Below are positions 47,463 to 55,908 of a DNA stretch of 64,000 nt, piece after piece; position 1 is the stretch's first letter, and each line of letters opens with the position of its first letter. The stretch spans positions 1,984,001-2,048,000 of the forward strand of contig OY762707.1 in NCBI GenBank assembly GCA_963666295.1, given 5' to 3'. The notes below the pieces were generated by a model. That model was given only the letters and a program-made list of their open reading frames with translations, made no database searches and was not told the origin of the DNA. This stretch comes from QZKY01 sp963666295 (GTDB lineage: Bacteria > Pseudomonadota > Gammaproteobacteria > Burkholderiales > Burkholderiaceae_D). The position numbers and the translations under genes were made by a program.

Positions 47463-49337
47463 ATGCCGCAATATCGTTCACATACATCCACGCATGGCCG
47501 CAACATGGCGGGTGCCCGCGCACTTTGGCGCGCTTGTGGTAGCAAGGATGGTGATTTTGACAAGCCAGTCATTGCTGTGGTGAATTCATTCACCCAGTTT
47601 GTGCCGGGACACGTTCATCTGAAAGATTTGGGTCAGATGGTGGCGCGCGAGATTGAGGCGGCAGGTGGTGTGGCAAGGGAGTTTAATACGATCGCGATTT
47701 GCGATGGTATTGCAATGGGGCACAACGGCATGTTGTATTCGCTGCCATCGCGTGAACTCGTTGCTGACACAGTCGAATATATGGTGAATGCACATTGCGC
47801 CGACGCGATGATCTGCATCACTAACTGCGACAAGATCACACCAGGAATGATGATGGCGTCTTTGCGATTGAATATTCCGACTGTTTTCGTGTCCGGTGGT
47901 CCGATGGAAGCAGGCAAGGTGCTGGAAGCGGCGCACGGCAAGCCGCAAGGCGAGCAAAAAATGGTCAAAATTGATTTGATTGACGCCATGATTCAGGCGG
48001 GCGACCCAAGTGTGACGGATGATGAGGTGATGGCATTCGAGCGTTCTGCGTGCCCGACTTGTGGTTCATGTGCGGGCATGTTCACGGCAAATTCGATGAA
48101 CTGCTTGTGTGAGGCCCTGGGTTTGGCGCTGCCGGGTAATGGCACCTTGGTGGCGACTCATGCGGATCGTCGGGATTTATTTCTCCGTGCTGGTCGTTTG
48201 ATCGTCGATATGACGAAGCGTTATTACGAGCAAGATGATGAATCCGTCCTGCCTCGTAACATTGCGACCAAGGCGGCATTCGAGAATGCGATGGCACTGG
48301 ATGTTTCCATGGGTGGTTCAACCAACACGGTACTGCATTTGCTGGCTGCGGCGAGCGAGGCCGGCGTGGACTTTACAATGGCGGACATTGACCGCATTTC
48401 GCGTCAGGTGCCGTGCTTGTGCAAGGTGGCACCCATGACGCAGGAATATCATATCGAGGATGTGCATCGCGCCGGTGGCATCGTGGGCATTCTGGGTGAA
48501 TTGTCGCGCGCAGGGTTGCTGGACTTGTCAGCGCGCACGGTTCACAGCCCCACATTGGGCGAGGCGATTGCCGCCAATGACATCATGGTTACAGATGATC
48601 CAGCGGTGCATCAGATGTTCAAGGCTGCGCCGGGTGGGGTGCCGACGCAGGTTGCGTTCTCTCAAAACAAGCGCTACGAAGAGAGTGACAATGATCGTGC
48701 TGAAGGATGCATTCGCGATAAGGCACATGCTTTTTCGCAGGATGGCGGTCTGGCCGTGCTGTATGGCAATATCGCTGAAAATGGGTGCATCGTAAAAACC
48801 GCAGGTGTGGATGAAAGCATTCTGAAATTCACGGGTAAAGCGCGTATTTTTGAAAGTCAGGAAGAGGCTGTTGACGCGATTCTCGGTGACCAGATCAAGG
48901 ATGGTGATGTGGTCATCATTCGCTACGAGGGGCCAAAGGGTGGTCCGGGGATGCAGGAAATGCTGTATCCGACGTCTTATCTGAAGTCCAAAGGGCTGGG
49001 GAAAACCTGCGCACTGTTTACTGACGGGCGTTTTTCCGGCGGCTCTTCAGGCTTGGTGATTGGGCATGCTTCGCCTGAGGCGGCATCCGGTGGCACGATT
49101 GGACTGATTGAGGGTGGGGACACCATCGAAATCGATATTCCTGAGCGCAGAATCCATCTCAAGGTCAGTGAAGCCGAGTTGGCTGGTCGTCGCGCCAATA
49201 TGGAAGCCAGAGGTGACGATGCCTGGAAGCCGGTGGCGCGTCAGCGCGAGGTGTCGCAAGCATTGCAAGCCTACGCAGCATTGGCGAGTTCTGCCGACAG
49301 GGGGGCCGTGCGGGATCTGGCGAATCTGAAGCGTTAA
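47463..49337 (+). CDS. ilvD: Dihydroxy-acid dehydratase
   Basis: IlvD dehydrates 2,3-dihydroxy-isovalerate and its methylvalerate homologue to the 2-keto acids of valine and isoleucine synthesis, using an Fe-S cluster. The 624 residues (E. coli 616) carry the cluster cysteines in ITNCDKITPG (about 122) and ACPTCGSCAGMF (about 197-203), and the C-terminal TDGRFSGGSSG motif. I start at 47463 because GGAGAG lies 7 bp upstream and MPQYRSHTSTHGRNMAGARALWRA is the usual beginning. A GCGAGC/GCTTGCG hairpin follows the stop but lacks a T tract. Confidence 0.97.
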   Translation: MPQYRSHTSTHGRNMAGARALWRACGSKDGDFDKPVIAVVNSFTQFVPGHVHLKDLGQMVAREIEAAGGVAREFNTIAICDGIAMGHNGMLYSLPSRELVADTVEYMVNAHCADAMICITNCDKITPGMMMASLRLNIPTVFVSGGPMEAGKVLEAAHGKPQGEQKMVKIDLIDAMIQAGDPSVTDDEVMAFERSACPTCGSCAGMFTANSMNCLCEALGLALPGNGTLVATHADRRDLFLRAGRLIVDMTKRYYEQDDESVLPRNIATKAAFENAMALDVSMGGSTNTVLHLLAAASEAGVDFTMADIDRISRQVPCLCKVAPMTQEYHIEDVHRAGGIVGILGELSRAGLLDLSARTVHSPTLGEAIAANDIMVTDDPAVHQMFKAAPGGVPTQVAFSQNKRYEESDNDRAEGCIRDKAHAFSQDGGLAVLYGNIAENGCIVKTAGVDESILKFTGKARIFESQEEAVDAILGDQIKDGDVVIIRYEGPKGGPGMQEMLYPTSYLKSKGLGKTCALFTDGRFSGGSSGLVIGHASPEAASGGTIGLIEGGDTIEIDIPERRIHLKVSEAELAGRRANMEARGDDAWKPVARQREVSQALQAYAALASSADRGAVRDLANLKR

Positions 49338-49448
49338 GGTGTAGTAGTCGCGAGCAAACGCTTGCGTGGGCGATTTCTTCAACGCTTCCTTGAGTGCGGT
49401 ACTAAAATTTACGCGAATTATTCAGTTTCGTTACGATTTAAAACAAGC

Positions 49449-49454
49449 TATAAT
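49449..49454 (+). promoter_or_regulatory. -10 hexamer of the rpsP operon promoter
   Basis: A consensus TATAAT lies 40 bp before the rpsP ATG. The matching -35 is poor (TTTCGT at about 17 bp spacing). It is the only good promoter-like signal before the ribosomal operon. Confidence 0.45.
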
Positions 49455-49494
49455 CGAGAGCTTTTCTTTATCCCAACATTTTTTCGGAAATAAT

Positions 49495-49746
49495 ATGGTT
49501 GTCATTCGTTTAGCACGTGGGGGCTCCAAGAAGCGCCCTTTCTATAGCATTGTTGCTGCTGATTCCCGCAGCCGTCGGGATGGTCGCTTCATTGAGCGTC
49601 TTGGTTTTTACAATCCGGTAGCTTCCGGTTCGGCAGAGTCATTGCGTATTGCGCAAGACCGCCTGGAGTACTGGCAAGGTGTGGGCGCACAAATGTCGCC
49701 TGCCGTTGCTCGTCTGGCTACTCTTTCCAAGAAGCAAGCTGCCTGA
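49495..49746 (+). CDS. rpsP: 30S ribosomal protein S16
   Basis: Small-subunit protein S16, needed for 30S assembly. The 83 residues start MVVIRLARGGSKKRPFYSIV and continue RDGRFIERLGFYNP, diagnostic for the family. The start at 49495 matches the family and excludes 43 upstream in-frame codons. It is the first gene of the conserved rpsP-rimM-trmD-rplS operon, with 2 bp between its stop and the rimM start. Confidence 0.98.
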   Translation: MVVIRLARGGSKKRPFYSIVAADSRSRRDGRFIERLGFYNPVASGSAESLRIAQDRLEYWQGVGAQMSPAVARLATLSKKQAA

Positions 49747-49748
49747 AG

Positions 49749-50309
49749 TTGTCGCCAAGAGTTACAGGTGGGGTAGCCACTCCCGATGACCTCGTGCTCG
49801 TGGGACATATCACGGGCGCTTTCGGGGTTAACGGATGGGTGCGGGTTCGGCCTTATTCGCGCCATGCTGACGCCCTGCTGAATGCGCGGTGTTGGTGGCT
49901 TGAAAAAGAAGGGGTACGCGAATTCGATCTCCGCCAGGCAAAAATGCATGGCGAAGAAGTGGTCGCGCAACTGGTTGGTATCGTCAGTCGCGAAGCTGCG
50001 GAAGCACTAAAAGGCAGCACGCTGCATGTATCCCGTCGCCATTTCCCGCTGCTGGAAGACAACGAGTTTTACTGGGTAGACCTGATTGGCCTGAGCGTCA
50101 GGAACTTGCAGGGCGAGTTGTTCGGAGCGGTGGCTGGCGTGATGGAAAGCGGCGCGCATGCGATTTTGCGTGTGGTGCCGGAAGGGGGAGAAGAAGCTGG
50201 CAAGCGGCAGCAGGAGATCCTGATCCCCTTTATTGAAAAATTCGTGCCGACAGTTGACCAGAAAGAAAAGGTCATTACGGTCGATTGGGAGCGAGACTAC
50301 TCCCATTAA
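49749..50309 (+). CDS. rimM: Ribosome maturation factor RimM
   Basis: RimM binds S19 in the 30S subunit and promotes late 16S rRNA processing. The 186-residue protein shows the RimM barrel start VLVGHITGAFGVNGWVRVRPYS and the PRC-barrel half (FYWVDLIGLSVRNLQGELFGAV ... ILIPFIEKFVPTVD). No ATG fits; a TTG 2 bp after the rpsP stop is the best start, presumably read by translational coupling. A GTG at 49797 is possible but leaves almost no residues before the conserved core. The end lies 35 bp before trmD. Confidence 0.95.
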   Translation: MSPRVTGGVATPDDLVLVGHITGAFGVNGWVRVRPYSRHADALLNARCWWLEKEGVREFDLRQAKMHGEEVVAQLVGIVSREAAEALKGSTLHVSRRHFPLLEDNEFYWVDLIGLSVRNLQGELFGAVAGVMESGAHAILRVVPEGGEEAGKRQQEILIPFIEKFVPTVDQKEKVITVDWERDYSH

Positions 50310-50344
50310 ATTGCACAAGATTGCTTGATGCAGGAGCGTGTGCG

Positions 50345-51112
50345 ATGCAATTTGATGTGCTGACACTTTTCCCCGAAATGTTCGTTGCCCTGACGGAGTC
50401 AGGCGTGACTGGTCGTGCGTTTGCGCGTGGCATCTGTAATTTGTCCTTGTGGAATCCGCGCGACTTCACGCATGATCGCCATCGTACCGTCGATGACCGG
50501 TCTTATGGCGGTGGACCTGGCATGGTGATGCAGGTCAAGCCGCTGGAGGATGCCGTTGAAGCGGCCAAAAAGCGCCAGGCTGAATCGGGCTTGCCCGAGC
50601 CGAAAGTGATTTATCTGTCACCCCAAGGCAAACCGCTCACACATCAACGCGTGAAGCAGCTGGCTGCAGAACCGGGTTTGGTATTGCTGTGCGGCAGGTA
50701 TGAGGCAGTCGATCAGCGCCTGATTGACCGCTGTGTAGATGAAGAAATCAGTATTGGCGACTTCGTTTTGTCTGGCGGAGAAATTCCGGCCATGGCTTTG
50801 ATGGATGCGACAATACGCTTGCTGCCAGGCGTCATGCAGGATGAAACGTCTGCGGAAAATGATAGCTTTGTGGACGGCCTGCTGGATTGCCCGCACTACA
50901 CCCGTCCTGAAGTGTATGAAGATATGGAAGTGCCGCCGGTACTGTTGAGCGGTCATCACGGGCAAATCACGCAATGGCGAAGGGAGCAGGCTTTACGGGC
51001 TACTTTGGATAAGCGCCCCGACCTGATTGAAAAGGCCAGACTCGCTGGCTTGTTATCGTCAACAGACGAATATTATTTAAGTGGTTTGAAAAAGCGGTTT
51101 GAAGTAAAATAA
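50345..51112 (+). CDS. trmD: tRNA (guanine37-N1)-methyltransferase
   Basis: TrmD methylates N1 of G37 next to the anticodon and prevents +1 frameshifting. It is a SPOUT enzyme with a trefoil knot. The 255 residues start MQFDVLTLFPEMF and contain DDRSYGGGPGMVMQ, the knot segments LSPQGKPLTHQRV and LLCGRYEAVDQRLIDRCVDEEISIGDFVLSGGE, and LLDCPHYTRPEVYE. CAGGAG lies 9 bp upstream of this ATG, so the upstream frame from 50285 is not used. Confidence 0.98.
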   Translation: MQFDVLTLFPEMFVALTESGVTGRAFARGICNLSLWNPRDFTHDRHRTVDDRSYGGGPGMVMQVKPLEDAVEAAKKRQAESGLPEPKVIYLSPQGKPLTHQRVKQLAAEPGLVLLCGRYEAVDQRLIDRCVDEEISIGDFVLSGGEIPAMALMDATIRLLPGVMQDETSAENDSFVDGLLDCPHYTRPEVYEDMEVPPVLLSGHHGQITQWRREQALRATLDKRPDLIEKARLAGLLSSTDEYYLSGLKKRFEVK

Positions 51113-51259
51113 TCGCTTTCGCTGATTTGTGAAGTAATTTCAAGCGGAAATGGCGCGAACGAAATTTCGCATTTGTAGAATCCCATCCTCTGTCAGGCAA
51201 GTGCTTCAAAGCACACATATATGGATAGATGCGCTGGCACGATGGTTATAGGAGTTAAC

Positions 51260-51640
51260 ATGAATTTGATTCAGCAACTAGAACAGGAAGAAATTGCTCG
51301 TCTGGGCAAAGATATCCCTGACTTTGCACCGGGTGATACCGTTGTTGTGAATGTGAACGTCGTTGAGGGTACGCGTAAACGTACTCAGGCATACGAAGGT
51401 GTTGTGATTTCACGCCGTAACCGTGGCTTGAACTCCAACTTTATCGTGCGCAAGCTTTCTTCGGGTGAAGGCGTGGAACGTACTTTCCAGTTATACTCAC
51501 CGCTGATTGCATCAATCGAGGTGAAGCGTCGCGGTGATGTTCGCCGTGCAAAACTGTACTATTTGCGTGGCCGTACCGGTAAAGCTGCGCGCATCAAGGA
51601 AAAGTTGCCTGCCCGTCGGGTCAAGAAAACGGCCGAATAG
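51260..51640 (+). CDS. rplS: 50S ribosomal protein L19
   Basis: Large-subunit protein L19 at the 30S-50S interface. The 126 residues include MNLIQQLEQEEI at the start, FAPGDTVVVNVNVVEGTRKRTQAYEGVVI and SPLIASIEVKRRGDVRRAKLYYLRGR. GGAG lies 6 bp before the ATG. It is the last gene of the operon, 147 bp after trmD, and is closed by a strong terminator. Confidence 0.98.
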   Translation: MNLIQQLEQEEIARLGKDIPDFAPGDTVVVNVNVVEGTRKRTQAYEGVVISRRNRGLNSNFIVRKLSSGEGVERTFQLYSPLIASIEVKRRGDVRRAKLYYLRGRTGKAARIKEKLPARRVKKTAE

Positions 51641-51670
51641 GTCGGGACCGTGAGCTAATTTTTCTTATGA

Positions 51671-51697
51671 GGGGCGCCCAGGGGCGCCCTTTTTGTT
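51671..51697 (+). terminator. Terminator of the rpsP-rplS operon
   Basis: GGGCGCC (51672-51678) pairs with GGCGCCC (51683-51689) around a CAGG loop and is followed by TTTTT. It sits 31 bp after the rplS stop and ends just before the Nudix gene's ribosome site. Confidence 0.85.
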
Positions 51698-51715
51698 TTT
51701 TGCTGGAGTATTACC

Positions 51716-52384
51716 TTGGCCAACGTGCCCTTCGACCCTATAAACCTGGAACTGGAGTCGATTGCCGGGGAACCGGCAATCGCCCTGGAGCGTCTGAAGC
51801 CTGGGGCGATTCGCTCTCGTTTTAGCAATCCACCAAAGTGGGTGCCGGAAATTCAGGCAGAGAAGCCCATTAAGCCAGCGCCGTACTGGCCGGTTCCCGC
51901 CTCCGTGTTGATTCCGATTGTTGATCGAGAGGATGAGCTGTACGTTTTGATGACCAAGCGCACCGATCATCTGCATCACCATCCTGGGCAAATCAGTTTT
52001 CCCGGCGGGCGAACCGACAAAGAAGACAAATCCGCCGTTGATACGGCACTGCGTGAGACGGAAGAGGAAACCGGAGTTGATCGCAAATATATCGAGATCA
52101 TTGGAACGCTGCCGGACCATATCATTGCAACGGGTTATCAAGTCAAACCGTTCGTTTCCATCGTTCAGCCGCACTTTGAATTGAATCCCGACCCTTTTGA
52201 AGTGGCCGAAGTGATGGAAATTCCGCTGTCGCACTTAATGAATGGGATGCACCACCAGCGCCGCTCCGGCGAGTTTCCGAGATTGGGGCATCGTACTTTT
52301 TACGCCATTCCTTATCAGCATCATTTTATCTGGGGGGCGACGGCAGCCATGCTTCGAAACCTGTTTCATTTCTTGCGTGCCTGA
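51716..52384 (+). CDS. Nudix hydrolase, CoA pyrophosphatase type (NudL-like)
   Basis: Probably hydrolyses coenzyme A or its derivatives to phosphopantetheine and 3',5'-ADP. The 222-residue protein carries the NuCoA signature LMTKRTDHLHHHPGQISFPGG directly before the Nudix box GGRTDKEDKSAVDTALRETEEETGV. The Nudix box has Asp where many Nudix proteins have Glu, as in NudL. A TTG start is chosen because GGAG lies 7 bp upstream and no ATG is near. It sits between the ribosomal operon and the AmpE-like gene. Substrate is inferred from the signature. Confidence 0.88.
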   Translation: MANVPFDPINLELESIAGEPAIALERLKPGAIRSRFSNPPKWVPEIQAEKPIKPAPYWPVPASVLIPIVDREDELYVLMTKRTDHLHHHPGQISFPGGRTDKEDKSAVDTALRETEEETGVDRKYIEIIGTLPDHIIATGYQVKPFVSIVQPHFELNPDPFEVAEVMEIPLSHLMNGMHHQRRSGEFPRLGHRTFYAIPYQHHFIWGATAAMLRNLFHFLRA

Positions 52385-52437
52385 AAGGCAATGATTTTTT
52401 TATGGCATGTTGACGGTATTCGATAAAAAGGTGAGGA

Positions 52438-53256
52438 ATGACTTTTTTCACCATTCTTTGCGCTTTACTGTTTGATCAATTCAAGCCATTGTGCCCGAAT
52501 AATCGCTTGCTTGGCTGGTTTGGCAGGATGGCGTGGCGTGTCGAATCATGGTGCAATGCCGGACACTACTGGCACGGTCGAATGGCGTGGTTTCTCGTCA
52601 TGGCGGCGTTTCTTGTTCCAACGCTGCTAATTGCCTGGTTGCTGGGGAGCTTGCACCCCTTGTTCGAACTGGCCTGGAATATCCTGGTGGTTTATCTGAC
52701 GGTGGGGTTTCAGCGAAACAGCCAGTATTTCAGGGAAGTCCAGATTGCGCTGGTTTCAGGCGAGGAGTGGGTGGCACAAAACAAGTTGACCGAATGGGTC
52801 GGTGTGGATGCGAGCGGAATGGATGCGCAAGAAATGACGCGCCTGACCATGGAAAAAGCATTGCTGGCGTCGCATCGGCAGGTGTTCGGACTGGTGTTCT
52901 GGTTATTTCTTTTGCCGAGCCCGCTTGGCGCGGTGTTGTATCGCGTGAGCGAATATCTGGCGCGTGTCTGGAACGAGCCATCGCATATGCACGATGAGGT
53001 TTTCGGACAATTTGCCAGGCACGCTTTTTATTGGATCGAATGGCTTCCGGCGCGGGTGACGGCGGCCTCTTTTGCGATTGTTGGTAATTTTGAAGATGCG
53101 ATTTATGCCTGGCGACGCTTTGCACATCGCTGGAATGATGAGGCAACGGGCATCATTCTTGCTGCAGGCGGTGGGGCACTTGGTATACGTTTGGGAACCG
53201 CCGGAGGCGGGGGCGGCAAGTGTGACTTCTGTGGGGCAAGGGTCGGGAGGGGATGA
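52438..53256 (+). CDS. CobD/AmpE-family integral membrane protein, apparently frameshifted near its end
   Basis: Inner-membrane protein of the CobD/CbiB-AmpE family. Proteins of this type are often found next to relA in betaproteobacteria and have no proven cobalamin role there. The frame gives 272 residues starting MTFFTILCALLFDQFKPL, with hydrophobic segments (about 48-70, 75-90, 150-165) and the family motif FWLFLLPSPLGAVLYR. The expected acidic linker and last transmembrane helix are missing. They occur in the next reading frame at 53200-53386, and this frame ends in an unlikely GGGGGKCDFCGARVGRG. A one-base error or mutation near the G run at 53207-53211 is the simplest explanation. Repaired, the protein would be about 315 residues. 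GTGAGG precedes the ATG. Confidence 0.8.
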   Translation: MTFFTILCALLFDQFKPLCPNNRLLGWFGRMAWRVESWCNAGHYWHGRMAWFLVMAAFLVPTLLIAWLLGSLHPLFELAWNILVVYLTVGFQRNSQYFREVQIALVSGEEWVAQNKLTEWVGVDASGMDAQEMTRLTMEKALLASHRQVFGLVFWLFLLPSPLGAVLYRVSEYLARVWNEPSHMHDEVFGQFARHAFYWIEWLPARVTAASFAIVGNFEDAIYAWRRFAHRWNDEATGIILAAGGGALGIRLGTAGGGGGKCDFCGARVGRG

Positions 53257-53386
53257 TGAGCCTGAGTCAGAGACTATGCCTGGCGAAGTGCCCATGCCAG
53301 GCGCGCTGCAAAGTATGTTCAGTTTGGTTCGGCGAGCATTGCTGCTCTGGATGGTCGTATTACTATTGTTGTCGATGGCATTTTGA
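53200..53386 (+). pseudogene. Out-of-frame C-terminal part of the CobD/AmpE-like gene
   Basis: In the +1 frame relative to 52438, the sequence encodes an acidic linker (GGDDEPESE) and a final hydrophobic helix, RRALLLWMVVLLLLSMAF, then stops at 53386. This is what the family has at its C-terminus. It has no start of its own and is read as the tail of the preceding gene, separated by a frameshift. Confidence 0.65.
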
Positions 53387-53495
53387 GCTTACCGATCTTG
53401 AATAATGAAAAATGCAGCATAGATAAGCTATTTATAAGCTTCCCAATAACGTAAAAAATTTGCCTTTAGGCACCACTTACTGATATTACGGATTT

Positions 53496-55745
53496 ATGTT
53501 CTCCAAAGCAGATCTTCATAAAGAGGCGCAAGCCCATCTTGCCGATGGCCTTTCCAGGGAAGATGCAGACAGGTTGATGGACGCGTTAGCTCGCGTAAGA
53601 ACCTTTTATTCCGATAACGAAGCGCGTAGCGGCCAGAATATGCTGGAATTTGTGCATGGCATGGTATCCACGCTCGCAATGCTCAATAGCGATGCCGACA
53701 CTAGAATTGCCTGTGTTTTGTCGCAGTTGTTCAGACTTGATCAAAAAGCAGGGGATGAGGCAGTCGAGCATTTCGGCAAGGAGGTCGCCGACCTGATCAG
53801 AAATCTGCTAAACCTGCTTCGGTTGCGAGACATTACCTCGGGCGCGCAAGAAGTTTTCAAAGGGAAGAATGCAACGCAACTAGCCGTTGATCAAGTGGAA
53901 ACCTTGCGCAAGATGCTGCTTGCGATGGCTTCTGACATGCGCGTTGTATTGATTCAACTGGCAGCGCGCGTGACGACGCTGCGTTATTTTGCAGATAACA
54001 AGATGGAAGGGGAAGACGTTCAGAAATATGCGCAGGAGACAATGGATTTGTATGCGCCGCTTGCCAACCGTCTGGGTGTCTGGCAGATGAAGTGGGAGCT
54101 GGAAGATTTTTCTTTCCGCTTTCTGAAGCCAGAGACGTATCGCGAAATTGCCAAGATGTTGGAAGAAAAACGCATTGAGCGTGAAAGCTTTGTTGTCAGT
54201 TCCATCGAACGCCTCAAGAAAGAGGTCGCCAATGCGGGGATCAAGGCAGAAGTCTCTGGGCGTCCCAAGCATATTTACAGCATCTGGAACAAGCTGCAAG
54301 GTAAATCCCTCAATTTCAAGGAGCTGTACGACGTGCGCGCTTTTCGCGTAATCGTGGATAACGTCAACGATTGTTATGCCGTATTGGGCATGGTGAATGA
54401 ACTCTGGACACCGATGCTGGAAGAGTTCGATGACTACATTTCACGTCCGAAATCCAATGGTTACCAGTCATTGCATACCGTTGTTGTTGCCGAAGATGGT
54501 TTGCCACTAGAGGTGCAGATTCGCACGCATGAGATGCACCATTTTGCCGAGTATGGCGTCGCGGCGCACTGGCGTTACAAGGAGTCCGGCGGTGGGGGAG
54601 CAGCAGATCAGGAATACGATGAAAAGATTGCATGGTTAAGGCAGTTGCTTGCCTGGCAAACCGAAATTAAGGACACCGTAGCTACGCCCGGTTCGGAGCA
54701 GGATCAGTTGGCCAGCAAGCTGAAATCAACTCGGTTAGATGAGCGTATTTATGTTTTGACGCCGCATGCGCGTGTGATCGAATTACCCAAGAATGCCACG
54801 CCGATTGATTTTGCTTACCACTTGCACAGCGATGTTGGACATCGTTGTCGTGGCGCGAAAGTGGATGGCATGATGGTGCAACTCAACACGCCGCTCAAAA
54901 ATGCGCAGACGGTTGAAATTATTACGGCGAAAGGCGCAAGTGCGACGCAGGGACCATCACGAGATTGGTTGAATCCTGACTATGCGGTAAGTTCGCGAAC
55001 GCGCGCCAAGGTGCGCGCCTGGTTCAATGCGATTGAATATCAGGAGTCGCAAGCAGCAGGCCGTGCCATGGTAGAAAAGGTCTTGCAGCGCGAAGGTAAG
55101 ACAGCGGTTAATCTGGAGGAACTGTCGCGCAAGCTGGGTTTTGCCAAGCTGGAGGAGTTTTTTAATGCCGTTGGCAGAGAAAAGTTCAGCTCGCGTCTGA
55201 TTGAACAGGCGTTGCACGGCGAATTGCCAGACAAGGCCCCCGTTAAAGAAGATGTCATCGTCACGCGCAAGAGTCGGGCATCCAGTGTGGCGCAGGGAGC
55301 CAAAACCGGTGTGCTGGTCGTCGGCACGGAGGGTCTGATGACGCAGATGGCGAAGTGCTGCAAGCCGGCGCCACCGGACGATATTGTTGGTTTTGTTACG
55401 CGTGGCAAGGGTGTTTCCATTCATCGTTCAGACTGCAAGAACTTCATTGAAATGGAGAGGAAAAATCCTGAGCGGGTGATTGAAACGGACTGGGGGGCAT
55501 CAGCGCCGGACACACTTTATCCGGTCAATCTTTTTGTTCTTTCCCTAGATCGTCAGGGCTTATTGTTGGACATATCAGAGGTTTTCTCGCGTGAAAAAAT
55601 CAATGTGGTTGGCGTGAGTACGCAAAGTGCAAAGGGACAGGCGCGCATGTCTTTTACAGCCGAGGTGACGTCGACCGAGCAACTTCAAAAAGCGATTAAT
55701 ACGATTCGCGACGTGAAAGGTGTTCAGGAAGTGCGACGTTATTGA
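53496..55745 (+). CDS. relA: GTP pyrophosphokinase RelA
   Basis: RelA makes (p)ppGpp from ATP and GTP or GDP on stalled ribosomes (stringent response). The 749 residues (E. coli 744) comprise a degenerate HD hydrolase domain, a synthetase domain, TGS and a C-terminal zinc-finger/ACT region. The HD domain lacks the HD and ED metal ligands. The synthetase domain has GRPKHIYSIWNK (about 255) and the EFDD motif (about 310) before YISRPKSNGYQSLHT. TGS spans about 415-475 and ACT about 670-749. The lost HD residues and the EXDD motif indicate a monofunctional synthetase rather than SpoT. The ribosome site is poor. Confidence 0.95.
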   Translation: MFSKADLHKEAQAHLADGLSREDADRLMDALARVRTFYSDNEARSGQNMLEFVHGMVSTLAMLNSDADTRIACVLSQLFRLDQKAGDEAVEHFGKEVADLIRNLLNLLRLRDITSGAQEVFKGKNATQLAVDQVETLRKMLLAMASDMRVVLIQLAARVTTLRYFADNKMEGEDVQKYAQETMDLYAPLANRLGVWQMKWELEDFSFRFLKPETYREIAKMLEEKRIERESFVVSSIERLKKEVANAGIKAEVSGRPKHIYSIWNKLQGKSLNFKELYDVRAFRVIVDNVNDCYAVLGMVNELWTPMLEEFDDYISRPKSNGYQSLHTVVVAEDGLPLEVQIRTHEMHHFAEYGVAAHWRYKESGGGGAADQEYDEKIAWLRQLLAWQTEIKDTVATPGSEQDQLASKLKSTRLDERIYVLTPHARVIELPKNATPIDFAYHLHSDVGHRCRGAKVDGMMVQLNTPLKNAQTVEIITAKGASATQGPSRDWLNPDYAVSSRTRAKVRAWFNAIEYQESQAAGRAMVEKVLQREGKTAVNLEELSRKLGFAKLEEFFNAVGREKFSSRLIEQALHGELPDKAPVKEDVIVTRKSRASSVAQGAKTGVLVVGTEGLMTQMAKCCKPAPPDDIVGFVTRGKGVSIHRSDCKNFIEMERKNPERVIETDWGASAPDTLYPVNLFVLSLDRQGLLLDISEVFSREKINVVGVSTQSAKGQARMSFTAEVTSTEQLQKAINTIRDVKGVQEVRRY

Positions 55746-55908
55746 GTGGTGCACAAGGCTTTTCGGCCCATTCGTTGTTCTTTCAGATGCTGCCGCAGTA
55801 CACCAGTCAGATGCGTCCAGTTTGCGGCTGTGTCAGCAAGGAGTGTCAAAATGCAAGCACAGCTTGTTTGTGTCGCGCTGTAGAATCAGGTGTTTTTATC
55901 AAGGGGTG

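Noticed and set aside
49398..49405. A third copy of the adhesin upstream element before rpsP
   Set aside because: Only GGTACTAA matches; the rest of the 21-bp element is missing, so it is probably chance.
53496..55745. A bifunctional SpoT
   Set aside because: The HD hydrolase metal-binding residues are absent and the EXDD motif of RelA-type synthetases is present.
55851..55883. A 10-codon open frame preceded by AAGGAG
   Set aside because: Very short, no regulated gene follows in the same direction, and its ribosome-like sequence is part of a direct repeat.
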